From positions 62,001 to 126,000 of the forward strand of contig CAMYLK010000005.1 of the NCBI GenBank assembly GCA_947259225.1: DNA of 64,000 nucleotides, in the 5' to 3' direction. Both the position numbers and the translations under genes were made by a program. Below the pieces are notes generated by a model. That model had not been told where the DNA came from. It worked only from the letters and a program-made list of their open reading frames with translations, and ran no database searches. The DNA comes from an uncultured Desulfobulbaceae bacterium. Its GTDB lineage: Bacteria; Desulfobacterota; Desulfobulbia; Desulfobulbales; Desulfobulbaceae. Every line of letters begins with the position of its first letter. The stretch's first letter is position 1. Positions 9,810 to 19,786 of the stretch are shown one piece after another.

Positions 9810-11579
9810 ATGAGTCTCAAAGCTATGACATTTCTTGTAGTTGGCGCCACTTTTGCCCTCTACATATTTATTGCGATCAGATCGCGAGTTTCCAGTACCG
9901 GTGAGTTCTATGTAGCAGGCAAGGGTGTGCATCCCGTTTTAAACGGAATGGCAACAGGGGCTGACTGGATGTCAGCAGCCTCCTTTATTTCCATGGCAGG
10001 CCTTATTGCCTTTAAAGGCTATGATGCCTCTGTTTTTCTCATGGGCTGGACCGGCGGTTATGTTTTGCTCGCCATGCTCCTGGCCCCTTATCTCCGTAAG
10101 TACGGGAAGTATACGGTACCAGCTTTTATCGGCGATCGTTTTTATTCGAGAACCGCCAGAGTTACTGCGGTTCTTTGCTTGATTATTGCCTCCCTGACCT
10201 ATGTTATCGGTCAGATGAAGGGTATCGGCGTTGCCTTTTCACGCTTCCTGGAAGTTCCTTTTGATGTAGGCGTCTTTATCGGTATGGGTATCGTCTTTAT
10301 TTACGCTGTTCTCGGCGGTATGAAAGGTGTTACCAATACCCAGATCGCACAGTATTGTGTTTTGATTTTTGCCTATACCGTACCGGCAATATTTATTTCC
10401 ATGCAGTTGACCGGAATGCCTATTCCGCAGCTTGGCCTTGGAAGCTCACTGACTGAAGGCGGTATGCACGTTCTTGATAAACTGGATCTGGTTCTAACCG
10501 ATCTCGGCTTTAAGGAATATACGGCCCAGAAAGGGGGAACGTTAAATATTTTCCTCTACACAATGTCGTTGATGATCGGTACCGCTGGTCTGCCGCATGT
10601 TATTATTCGGTTCTTTACCGTGCCCCGTGTGCGTGATGCCCGTTCATCCGCTGGCTGGGCCCTGGTTTTCATCGCCATTCTCTACACCACTGCTCCTGCA
10701 GTTGGTGCCATGGCACGCCTCAACCTGATGAACACCATCCAGACCGGTGAAGTAGGAAGTCCGACTGGTAACCTCGAGTATGAAAAGCGTCCCCAATGGT
10801 TCAAGAACTGGGAATTAACAGGACTGCTGAAATTTGAGGACAAGAATGGTGACGGCCGGATCCAATATTACGGTCCGGGCCTGAAAGACAAGGAAGCTGA
10901 ATTCGGTTGGGCCGGCAATGAGATGATCAAGGTTGACCGTGATATCATGGTTCTTGCCAATCCTGAGATTGCCAACCTGCCCAACTGGGTCATTGCCCTG
11001 GTTGCTGCCGGTGGTATAGCAGCAGCGCTGTCCACAGCGGCCGGTTTGCTGCTCGCTATTTCGTCATCTATCTCCCATGACGTCCTGAAAGGTATCTTTA
11101 TGCCTGACCTGACTGACAAGGGAGAACTGATGGCTGGACGTATCGCCATGGCAGGTGCTATCTGTGTTGCCGGTTACTTTGGTCTCAACCCTCCGGGCTT
11201 TGCTGCCCAGGTTGTTGCCCTGGCATTCGGTCTGGCAGCTTCTTCGATCTTCCCGGCTATTATGATGGGGATCTTTTCGAAGAAGGTCAACCGTACAGGT
11301 GCTACCTCCGGTATGCTTTGCGGTATCGGATCGACACTTCTGTATATCTTCTGGTACAAAGGATGGTTCTTCTTTCCGGGAACCAACATGCTGCCTAACA
11401 CCCCCGACAACTGGTTTCTGGGTATTGCACCCGAGGCTTTCGGTTCTGTCGGTGCAGCAATTAACTTTGCGGTTGCATTTATTGTATCCAGCATGACACC
11501 GCCTCCGCCAGAGCACATTCAGCACCTGGTAGAGGATATTCGTATCCCGTCTGGTGCGGGATCTGCTCAGGATCACTGA
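9810..11579 (+). CDS. Sodium:solute symporter (VC_2705-like, putative acetate/short-chain acid transporter)
   Basis: SSS-family sequence (GATFALYIFIAIRSRVSSTGEFYVAGKGV...NGMATGADWMSAASFISMAG), next to a DUF4212 gene. Confidence 0.93.
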   Translation: MSLKAMTFLVVGATFALYIFIAIRSRVSSTGEFYVAGKGVHPVLNGMATGADWMSAASFISMAGLIAFKGYDASVFLMGWTGGYVLLAMLLAPYLRKYGKYTVPAFIGDRFYSRTARVTAVLCLIIASLTYVIGQMKGIGVAFSRFLEVPFDVGVFIGMGIVFIYAVLGGMKGVTNTQIAQYCVLIFAYTVPAIFISMQLTGMPIPQLGLGSSLTEGGMHVLDKLDLVLTDLGFKEYTAQKGGTLNIFLYTMSLMIGTAGLPHVIIRFFTVPRVRDARSSAGWALVFIAILYTTAPAVGAMARLNLMNTIQTGEVGSPTGNLEYEKRPQWFKNWELTGLLKFEDKNGDGRIQYYGPGLKDKEAEFGWAGNEMIKVDRDIMVLANPEIANLPNWVIALVAAGGIAAALSTAAGLLLAISSSISHDVLKGIFMPDLTDKGELMAGRIAMAGAICVAGYFGLNPPGFAAQVVALAFGLAASSIFPAIMMGIFSKKVNRTGATSGMLCGIGSTLLYIFWYKGWFFFPGTNMLPNTPDNWFLGIAPEAFGSVGAAINFAVAFIVSSMTPPPPEHIQHLVEDIRIPSGAGSAQDH

Positions 11580-11602
11580 TTCGAGTATATTTATCGACCA
11601 AC

Positions 11603-11637
11603 ACGGCGTGCCTGTTTTAAACAGGCACGCCGTTTTT
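11603..11637 (+). terminator. Rho-independent terminator after the symporter
   Basis: ACGGCGTGCCTGTTT/AAACAGGCACGCCGT near-perfect palindrome followed by TTTTT. Confidence 0.85.
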
Positions 11638-11711
11638 ATTTGAAATTCTAAACCCCGGTCCTTCGGTTTCGGATTTTTGCTTGAGTGCACATATAAATAG
11701 AGAAGAGTAAA

Positions 11712-12269
11712 ATGAAACCTGAATTTCTCCGTTCCGATCAATGCTGTCTCTATGTGGTGGACCCGCAGGAAAAGCTGATGGCCCATATTCATGAAGCCGG
11801 GCGTGTCACCCGAAATATATCCCTGATGATTCACCTTGCCCGGACCTTTGAATTTCCTGTCTTTGCCAATACCCAGTATAAAAAAGGTATAGGCCCGATT
11901 GTCCCTGAGTTGGCTGAACTGCTTGAGGGTGTGCCATGTCCGGATAAGATCTGTTTTAACGGCCTTGGTAGTGATGAAGTGCTCAATGAGTTAAAAGAAC
12001 TGCCGCACGGAGTTGACACGCTGCTGCTCTGCGGCGTGGAAACACATATCTGTGTTTACCAGACCGCGATCGGCGCTCTCCAGGCGGGATATAATGTGTG
12101 GGTTGTTGCCGATGCTGTATCGTCCCGTTCGGCAGTGAATGATCATCTGGGTCAGGAACGGCTTCGTGAACTCGGGGCAATCCTGGCTCCGTCAGAAATG
12201 ATTATTTATGAACTCCTGCAGCAGGCCGGAACCGATAAATTCAAGGCAATGCTTCCCCACCTGAAGTAA
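11712..12269 (+). CDS. Isochorismatase-family cysteine hydrolase
   Basis: CLYVVDPQEKLM...LLLCGVETHICVYQTAIGALQAGYNVWVVADAVSSRS. Confidence 0.92.
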   Translation: MKPEFLRSDQCCLYVVDPQEKLMAHIHEAGRVTRNISLMIHLARTFEFPVFANTQYKKGIGPIVPELAELLEGVPCPDKICFNGLGSDEVLNELKELPHGVDTLLLCGVETHICVYQTAIGALQAGYNVWVVADAVSSRSAVNDHLGQERLRELGAILAPSEMIIYELLQQAGTDKFKAMLPHLK

Positions 12270-12471
12270 GCTTACAGGTTCAGAAATACAAGTTCTTTCA
12301 ACTATCTATTTCCTGCTCAATCAACACTGCCAGGCAGAGGCGTGAAAAATTATTTGCCCACAGGAGCGAAAATGGCGTTTTTGTGTTGAAATTTCCGTAT
12401 AAAATCGATAAAAAAGAAAGTTTGTTGCTTTACTTGCTGGAACCTGAAACCAAAAGGTTTTTACAGATACA

Positions 12472-15123
12472 ATGATGACCGGAAACGAAATACGCGCACG
12501 ATTTTTACACTACTTTGAGAACAGCGGACATGCTGTAATCGAGAGTTCTTCCCTTGTTCCGCTTGATGACCCTACCCTGTTATTCACCAATGCGGGTATG
12601 GTGCAGTTTAAACGCGTTTTCATGGGTGAAGAGCAGCGTGACTATGTCCGGGCTGCTACAAGTCAATGCTGCGTCCGTGCCGGGGGCAAGCATAATGATC
12701 TGGAGAACGTCGGGCATACCGCCCGTCACCACACCTTTTTTGAAATGCTCGGCAATTTTTCTTTTGGGGACTATTTCAAGAAGGAAGCCATCGATTTTGC
12801 ATGGGAATTCCTGACCAGAGAACTCGGCCTTGATTCAAGTCAGTTATGGGTATCTGTCTTCCGTGAAGACGATGAGGCCTATGAATTATGGGAGCAGATT
12901 GAAGACCTGCCGGAAGGCAGGGTCGTCCGCCTTGGAGAAGAAGACAACTTCTGGGCCATGGGTGATACCGGGCCCTGTGGTCCCTGTTCGGAAATCCATA
13001 TCGACCAGGGCATTGAGGCGGGCTGCGGTCGGCCAGAATGTGCAGTCGGGTGCGACTGTGACCGTTTTCTTGAGCTGTGGAATCTTGTTTTCATGCAGTT
13101 TTACCGGGACGAGACCGGCAAGATGACGCCGCTGCCAAAACCTTCCATCGATACGGGTATGGGACTTGAACGTATTGCGGCGGTCTTGCAGGGTAAGCTC
13201 AATAATTTTGATTCAGACCTTTTTACACCCCTGATTGAAAGAATTTCTTCCCTTGCCGGCAAAAAATACGGCAGCAGCAATAAGGATGATGTCGCGATGC
13301 GGGTAATAGCCGACCATTCTCGTGCTGCGACATTCCTCATCGCTGACGGAGTACTTCCCTCTAACGAAGGACGTGGATATGTCCTGCGGCGTATCATGCG
13401 AAGGGCTGTACGGTTCGGCCGATTCCTTGGCCTGACCGGCCAGTTTTTTACAGAGATATGTGCTCTTGTTTCCGAGATGATGCTTGAGAGCTATCCCCAT
13501 CTTGCCGGTGCAAGAAATTTGCAGGACAAAGTAGTCAGTAACGAGGAAAGCCGCTTTGGTGAAACCCTTGACCACGGGCTGGCAATCCTGTCTGAAGAAA
13601 TTAACCGTCTGCAAGAGCAGGGCACTGGTCAAGAGATGATTGCCGGGGACTTTATTTTTAAACTCTATGATACCTATGGTTTTCCTGTCGATATTATCAG
13701 GGACGTTGCCATTGAACAGGGCATGACCATTGATGAAGCCGGTTACCATGCTGCCATGGAAGTACAGCGGGAGCAATCCAAGCGTTCCTGGAAGGGAAGT
13801 GATGTCGAGCATCTGCCGGAAGGTGTCATCGAACTGTTGAAGCAAAGTTGTGAGACCGAGTTTGTGGGTTATACCCTGAAACAGGCTGAATCAGTTGTTG
13901 AAGGCCTCATCGGTGGTGCCGGTCAGCTAGTGGAACAGGCTAATGAAGGGGATGAAATAAGAGTTTTTTGTCCCCGCACCCCGTTTTATGCCGAGGCAGG
14001 CGGTCAGGTTGGTGATACCGGACAGATAACAGGCCCGGATGGATCTGTTGAAGTGATCACTACGACAACTGTTGCCGAGAACCTTGTATTGCATGAAGGG
14101 AGGGTTGTTAAAGGTATTGTCTCCAAGGGAGATACGGTTAATCTTCAGGTAACATCGATCAGACGTAACGATATTGCCGTGAACCACACTGCAACCCATC
14201 TCCTGCACGCGGCCATGAAAGAACTTCTTGGTGATCATATCAGTCAGGCCGGTTCCCTGGTTGAAGAGGACAGACTCCGATTTGACTTTACCCACTTTTC
14301 ACCTTTGACCCCTGATGAGGTGAATGCGATTGAACAGAAGGTCAACAGGGAAATTCGGAAAAATATCCCGGTGGCGACTGATCTGAAGTCACGGGACCAA
14401 GCTGTTTCTGAAGGGGCAACTGCTCTTTTCGGTGAAAAATATGGAGATGAGGTGCGGGTTGTTTCTGTAGGTGAATTCAGTAAGGAGCTCTGCGGCGGAA
14501 CCCATGTGGGTGCAACCGGTGAGATAGGTTTTTTTAAAATACTCTCTGAAACCGGTATCGCCGCAGGTGTCAGAAGGGTTGAGGCTGTAACAGGTGCCCA
14601 GGCTGTTGAATGGATGCAGAACCTAGTCCGGCAGGTTGGTGATGTGGAAAATTGCATTGCCGCTCCCCTGGATACAGCTCCGGACAAGATCACAGTACTG
14701 ATGCGCCAGCAGAAAGAACTGGAGAAGAAAGTCGCCGCCCTGACATCCAACCTGGCCCTGTCTGATATGGACCAGTTATTGGATAAAGCAATTGACGTTA
14801 ACGGCATAAAAGTTCTGGCGGCCGAAGTAACTCTCGATTCTGCAAAAACACTCCGTGAAATCGGTGATAAGGTTCGTGATAAACTTGGTACCGGTGTGGC
14901 TGTGCTGGGGGGTGTGCTCAATGGCAAGGCCGCATTGCTTGCCCTTGTCAGCAAGGACCTGACCGGGAAGATCAAGGCAGGAGATCTTGTCAAATCAACG
15001 GCTGAATTTGTCGGCGGCAAAGGAGGAGGGCGTCCTGATATGGCACAGGCCGGTGGACCCATGGCCGATAAGTTGCCGGAGGCCATCAGGAATGTACCGC
15101 AGGTCGTGCGGGACCTGATCTAG
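12472..15123 (+). CDS. alaS: Alanyl-tRNA synthetase
   Basis: RARFLHYFENSGHAVIESSSLVPLDDPTLLFTNAGMVQFK; GGKGGGRPDMAQAGG; 883 aa. Confidence 0.98.
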   Translation: MMTGNEIRARFLHYFENSGHAVIESSSLVPLDDPTLLFTNAGMVQFKRVFMGEEQRDYVRAATSQCCVRAGGKHNDLENVGHTARHHTFFEMLGNFSFGDYFKKEAIDFAWEFLTRELGLDSSQLWVSVFREDDEAYELWEQIEDLPEGRVVRLGEEDNFWAMGDTGPCGPCSEIHIDQGIEAGCGRPECAVGCDCDRFLELWNLVFMQFYRDETGKMTPLPKPSIDTGMGLERIAAVLQGKLNNFDSDLFTPLIERISSLAGKKYGSSNKDDVAMRVIADHSRAATFLIADGVLPSNEGRGYVLRRIMRRAVRFGRFLGLTGQFFTEICALVSEMMLESYPHLAGARNLQDKVVSNEESRFGETLDHGLAILSEEINRLQEQGTGQEMIAGDFIFKLYDTYGFPVDIIRDVAIEQGMTIDEAGYHAAMEVQREQSKRSWKGSDVEHLPEGVIELLKQSCETEFVGYTLKQAESVVEGLIGGAGQLVEQANEGDEIRVFCPRTPFYAEAGGQVGDTGQITGPDGSVEVITTTTVAENLVLHEGRVVKGIVSKGDTVNLQVTSIRRNDIAVNHTATHLLHAAMKELLGDHISQAGSLVEEDRLRFDFTHFSPLTPDEVNAIEQKVNREIRKNIPVATDLKSRDQAVSEGATALFGEKYGDEVRVVSVGEFSKELCGGTHVGATGEIGFFKILSETGIAAGVRRVEAVTGAQAVEWMQNLVRQVGDVENCIAAPLDTAPDKITVLMRQQKELEKKVAALTSNLALSDMDQLLDKAIDVNGIKVLAAEVTLDSAKTLREIGDKVRDKLGTGVAVLGGVLNGKAALLALVSKDLTGKIKAGDLVKSTAEFVGGKGGGRPDMAQAGGPMADKLPEAIRNVPQVVRDLI

Positions 15124-15157
15124 GCAGTATGTTTTATTTAAACAGGCAAGGAAGTTA

Positions 15158-16414
15158 ATGCTGAACCGTCCGGATAATGAACGAATAGTTATTACAGGTG
15201 TGGGGCTTGCCGCCCCTAACGCCTCGAATCTGGCAGAGTTCAGGGAGAAACTGCTGGCCGGTGAAAGTGAAATCACAACGATTGATCTGAGGTATATGGA
15301 CAGGGCTCCGGCCGGGATATGTACATTTGCCGAGACCAGGTACCGGAAAAAAAAGGAAAACAAGAGAGGTACCCGGGCCGGGTGTATCGGTGTGTATTGT
15401 GCCAACGAAGCACTGGAAGATGCCGGCATTGATTTCACCTTGTATGACAGGGCGAGAACCGGTGTGTATATAGGTTTGACAGAACACGGTACGGTGGAAA
15501 CCGAAAACGAGGTCTACAATATCAGCAAGTATGACTACAATGTTGATTATTGGACACATCACCACAATCCGCGTACAGTCCTTAACAACCCTGCCGGTGA
15601 AATTACCATGAACCTGGGAATTACCGGTCCGCATTATTCTGTTGGTGCTGCCTGCGCGGCCGGGAATGCGGCCCTGATTCAGGGAACCCAGATGCTGCGC
15701 CTTGGAGAAGTTGATTTAGCTCTATGTGGAGGAATATCAGAGTGTGTTGATTCCTTTGGCATATTTGCAAGTTTTCGTGCCCAGGGAGCTCTTGCCGAAC
15801 ATACTGATCCGACAAAGGCGAGTCGGCCGTTCGATGCAGCAAGAAACGGTATAGTAATTTCTGAAGGGGGCTGTATTTTCACCCTTGAACGGCTGGATAA
15901 GGCCCGGGAGAGAGGAGTAGCGATTTACGGTGAGATTACCGGTTATGCCATGAATTCGGATGCACGTGATTTTGTCCTCCCTTATGGTGAAAGGCAGGCC
16001 GAGTGCATGGAACTCGCCTTACAACGGGCCGGATTGTCTCCCGCAGACATTACCATTATCAATACGCACGCGACCGGGACCAAGCAGGGAGATATTGAAG
16101 AATGCAAAGCAATCCGCAAGGTCTTTGCAGGGTGCCCAAGCACCTGGATTAACAATACAAAATCGAATATTGGCCACGCCATGGGAGCTGCCGGAGTCCT
16201 GGAGCTAGCCGGAAACCTTCCTTCCTTTGTTGACAATCAGGTGCATCCGACTATAAACTTGGAAGAGTTGGATGAGGATTGCAATTTAGATGGCATCGTT
16301 GCAAATAAACCGAAACAACTTGACAAGGTCGATACAATTTTGAATAACTCCTTCGGCATGGTCGGTATTAATTCTGCCGTTATCGTCGAGCGTTTTGATG
16401 ACAATCGGCGCTGA
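15158..16414 (+). CDS. Beta-ketoacyl-ACP synthase (KAS II/FabF-like)
   Basis: Cys in VGAACAAGNAAL, His in NTHATGTKQGD, His in NTKSNIGHAMGAAG. Confidence 0.93.
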   Translation: MLNRPDNERIVITGVGLAAPNASNLAEFREKLLAGESEITTIDLRYMDRAPAGICTFAETRYRKKKENKRGTRAGCIGVYCANEALEDAGIDFTLYDRARTGVYIGLTEHGTVETENEVYNISKYDYNVDYWTHHHNPRTVLNNPAGEITMNLGITGPHYSVGAACAAGNAALIQGTQMLRLGEVDLALCGGISECVDSFGIFASFRAQGALAEHTDPTKASRPFDAARNGIVISEGGCIFTLERLDKARERGVAIYGEITGYAMNSDARDFVLPYGERQAECMELALQRAGLSPADITIINTHATGTKQGDIEECKAIRKVFAGCPSTWINNTKSNIGHAMGAAGVLELAGNLPSFVDNQVHPTINLEELDEDCNLDGIVANKPKQLDKVDTILNNSFGMVGINSAVIVERFDDNRR

Positions 16415-16536
16415 AAGGGCTATTTTTATACGATAGATGAAAAATGATGAAAGAAATAACTACGAATTTGCAAAAAATTATTAGTGTTATATATATCATT
16501 AAATAAATTTAATTGAGTAGAATACAGAGGACAGGT

Positions 16537-16788
16537 ATGACCCGGGATGAAATTAAAAACGTGATTTTAGAAATCATTGAAGATATTGATGAGGATGCTG
16601 ATTTTGACAGTTTAAACCCTGATGAACCTCTTCGAGACCAACTCGATCTGGACTCCATGGACTTCCTGGATATTGTTATGGAACTTCGTAAACGCTACAA
16701 GCTCCAGATTCCTGAAGAGGAATATCCTGAACTGTCAACCCTGAACAGCTGCGTCAACTACCTAGACCCAAAACTGCAGGATTTCTAA
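16537..16788 (+). CDS. Acyl carrier protein
   Basis: 83 aa acidic protein with LRDQLDLDSMDFLDIVMEL (DSM in place of DSL at the phosphopantetheine site). Confidence 0.88.
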   Translation: MTRDEIKNVILEIIEDIDEDADFDSLNPDEPLRDQLDLDSMDFLDIVMELRKRYKLQIPEEEYPELSTLNSCVNYLDPKLQDF

Positions 16789-16898
16789 TCTTTCACGTAT
16801 ACGAGTTTACAAAGAATTCTTTCAACAAAGAAAAATCGTTTCATCCTGTCATATCATCCACAGCCAACCTTATATCAACCAACGGATAACTTCAGCCA

Positions 16899-18275
16899 AT
16901 GGCTGATTATCAAATCATAATTATCGGCGGAGGCCTGTCAGGGCTCGCAGCAGGTATCCGTGCTGCACGGTTTGGCCTGAAAGTGCTTATTCTGGAACAG
17001 CACTGGCAGCCGGGAGGCCTCAATTCCTATTATTACCGTCAGGGCTACCTGCTTGAAACAGGGTTGCATGCAATGACGAATTATGCACCTCCTGAAGTTA
17101 AGCATGCGCCGTTAAATCGTCTTTTCCGGCAACTGAAACTTTCCCGGAAACGTTTTGTTACACGCCAACAGTTCTGTTCCGAGGTTGTCTTTCCTGACCA
17201 TTCCCTATGTTTCTCCAACGAACTGTCTCAACTGACCGATGAAATTGCTCGGGAATTCCCGAACTCAGTGGACGATTTTGTCCGCCTGGTGGGAGAAGTG
17301 AAAAAGTATGATCCGTTTGCAGGCAGCCCATGGCGTTCGACCCGGGAATTTCTTTCCGGGATGCTGAACAACAGGAAGCTGGAGGATATGCTTTTGCTGC
17401 CTCTCATGGTCTACGGCAACAGCGAAGAGCATGATATGGACCTGGGGCAGTTTGTCATCATGTTCCAGGCTATTTTTCTGGAAGGTTTTTTCAGGCCCCG
17501 GGATACTATCAAGGAATTGCTTGATATACTTGTCAACCACTATAAAGAATTCGGCGGGGAGTTACGCTTTCGGTCCAGGGTAAAAAAATTGGGAAAAGAC
17601 GGAAACAGTTTTAACAGGGTGATTCTTGAAGATGGGGGGGAACTGTCCTGTGGTGCTGTTCTCTCAACAATCGGCATTCCGGGCACAGCAGAAATTTCTG
17701 GATGGCAGTTGGATACGGCGGGCTATTCGGGTCGAATGAGCTTCATGGAGACCATAAATCTTGTTCCATTAAAAAATAAACACAGGATAGTCAATGACCG
17801 GACCATCATATTCTACAGCCATAGTCCTGAATTTTCCTATTGCCGGCCACAGGCAGCCATCGATCCGGACTGGGGAGTGATATGCTTTCCGGACAACTTT
17901 GAGGGCATACCGGAAACAGACCCTTTCCAGATACGGGTAACCAATGCCGCCAACTATGATACCTGGAATTCACTTGATAAAGAGGAATACGATAAGGTGA
18001 AACAGCAATGCGTTGCCAGCTCAGCGGAACAGGTCTGTAAAATTGTTGGGAATTATCAGGAAGACATTGTATATACTGATAGTTTTACACCGTTAACCAT
18101 TGAGAGATTTACATCCAAGGTTGGTGGCGCCGTATACGGCAGCCCGGTGAAGTTGAAAGATGGCCATACTCCCTATGAAAATCTGTTTATCGCCGGCACA
18201 GACCAGGGATACCTTGGAATAGTAGGTTCCATGCTTTCCGGAGTGACAATTGTCAACCAGCATCTCCTGGCATAA
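16899..18275 (+). CDS. FAD-dependent oxidoreductase, phytoene desaturase/CrtI-like
   Basis: IIIIGGGLSGLAAGIRAARFGLKVLILEQHWQPGGLNSYYYRQGYLLETGLHAM; C-terminal LFIAGTDQGYLGIVGSMLSG. Confidence 0.88.
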   Translation: MADYQIIIIGGGLSGLAAGIRAARFGLKVLILEQHWQPGGLNSYYYRQGYLLETGLHAMTNYAPPEVKHAPLNRLFRQLKLSRKRFVTRQQFCSEVVFPDHSLCFSNELSQLTDEIAREFPNSVDDFVRLVGEVKKYDPFAGSPWRSTREFLSGMLNNRKLEDMLLLPLMVYGNSEEHDMDLGQFVIMFQAIFLEGFFRPRDTIKELLDILVNHYKEFGGELRFRSRVKKLGKDGNSFNRVILEDGGELSCGAVLSTIGIPGTAEISGWQLDTAGYSGRMSFMETINLVPLKNKHRIVNDRTIIFYSHSPEFSYCRPQAAIDPDWGVICFPDNFEGIPETDPFQIRVTNAANYDTWNSLDKEEYDKVKQQCVASSAEQVCKIVGNYQEDIVYTDSFTPLTIERFTSKVGGAVYGSPVKLKDGHTPYENLFIAGTDQGYLGIVGSMLSGVTIVNQHLLA

Positions 18276-18340
18276 TGTAAGGAAAATGGAATCCGGACAA
18301 CGTATATACTTGTTTTATAATTCATTGAACACATTGTATT

Positions 18341-19747
18341 ATGGCATTTAATTCAATAGACAAGGTCAAGGACAGGTACGACGTTATAGTTGTCGGTTCC
18401 GGCCTCGGTGGTTTGACATGTGCCAACCGATTGGCCACAGCCGGACACACCGTTCTCCTGCTTGAACACCACACCCAGCTTGGGGGGCTGGCTACCTGGT
18501 TTAAGAGAAAGGGACATATCTTTGATGTCTCTTTGCACGGGTTTCCTCACGGCATGGTTAAAACATGCCGCAAATACTGGAACAGGGCAATTCGTGATTC
18601 TATTGTCCAGTTGAAAAGCATTGTGTTTGACAACCCGCAGTTTTCCCTGACAACAACCTTCAGCCGGGAGGACTTTACCAGAATTCTTCAGGAGAAGTTC
18701 GGTATTGCCCGTTCCGTTGTAGAGGATTTTTTTGTCACTGTCGGGAAAATGAATTTTTACGATGACCAGACAATGACAACCAGGGAGCTTTTTGACAAGT
18801 TTTTCCCGGGACGCACAGATGTCCACCGTTTACTCATGGAGCCGATTACCTATGCAAACGGCTCAACCCTTGACGAACCGGCCATAACCTACGGAATTGT
18901 CTTTTCAAATTTTATGAACAAAGGCGTCTTTACCTTTCAGGGTGGCACTGACAGGCTGATAGGCATGATGGCCGACGAGCTGGAAAAGAACGGGGTCACC
19001 ATCTGTACCAGGGCCCGGGTGGACCGTATTGTTGTCGAAAATGGTAAAGTCCGGGGAGTGGCAGTTGGTGACAGGGTAATTTCAGCACCAAGCGTTGTGT
19101 CAAACAGCGGCATTACCAACACCGTTACCAATCTTGCAGGCAGGGAGGCCTTCCCAGTCGATTTTCTCGGTCAGTTTGACAGGGTCAAGGTCAACAATTC
19201 CAGTTGCCAGGTGTACTTCGGGGTCCGTCCAGGTGAATCCTTTAGAGATGTCGGCGACCTCCTTTTTACCTCCACTTCCAAGGAGTTCTCATCTGATGAA
19301 ATGCTGGATATGGAGACCAAAAGCAGAACTTTTTCCGTTTATTATCCGAGGACCCGTCCGGATCATCCCGACTATACAGTTGTTGCATCAATGAACGGTA
19401 ATTACGACGATTGGGCAGGGCTTGGAAAGGAGGCCTATAAAAAAGCCAAACAGGCCATGATTGAACGCTGCTACGTAGATCTTGAACGCTATATTCCGGG
19501 TATCAGGGAAAAGGTTGACTGGGTGGAGGCTGCAACTCCAAAAACGTTTAACCGCTATACCCTGCATACCAGGGGGACATCCTTTGGCACCAAGTTTGAA
19601 GGCCTGGAAATTTCCCGTTCGATTTTCAAAGCGGTGCCCGGTCTTTTTCACGTTGGTTCCGTGGGGATTATCATGAGCGGTTGGCTGGGTGCAATAAACT
19701 ACGGCGTCATAGTAGCCAACGATGTTGACGGTTTTCTTCGCAGTTGA
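18341..19747 (+). CDS. FAD-dependent oxidoreductase, phytoene desaturase/CrtI-like (second copy)
   Basis: YDVIVVGSGLGGLTCANRLATAGHTVLLLEHHTQLGGLATWFKRKGHIFDVSLHGF. Confidence 0.88.
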   Translation: MAFNSIDKVKDRYDVIVVGSGLGGLTCANRLATAGHTVLLLEHHTQLGGLATWFKRKGHIFDVSLHGFPHGMVKTCRKYWNRAIRDSIVQLKSIVFDNPQFSLTTTFSREDFTRILQEKFGIARSVVEDFFVTVGKMNFYDDQTMTTRELFDKFFPGRTDVHRLLMEPITYANGSTLDEPAITYGIVFSNFMNKGVFTFQGGTDRLIGMMADELEKNGVTICTRARVDRIVVENGKVRGVAVGDRVISAPSVVSNSGITNTVTNLAGREAFPVDFLGQFDRVKVNNSSCQVYFGVRPGESFRDVGDLLFTSTSKEFSSDEMLDMETKSRTFSVYYPRTRPDHPDYTVVASMNGNYDDWAGLGKEAYKKAKQAMIERCYVDLERYIPGIREKVDWVEAATPKTFNRYTLHTRGTSFGTKFEGLEISRSIFKAVPGLFHVGSVGIIMSGWLGAINYGVIVANDVDGFLRS

Positions 19748-19786
19748 GACCTGGTTTATGACAAGGTAAGGCTAAATAGAGATATT

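Noticed and set aside
11064-11834. 256-aa minus-strand ORF antisense to the symporter and isochorismatase genes
   Set aside because: Overlaps two well-supported genes and a terminator; composition looks like a shadow ORF.
14244-15086. 280-aa minus-strand ORF inside alaS
   Set aside because: Ser/Thr/Ala-rich antisense shadow of a conserved gene; no recognisable domain.
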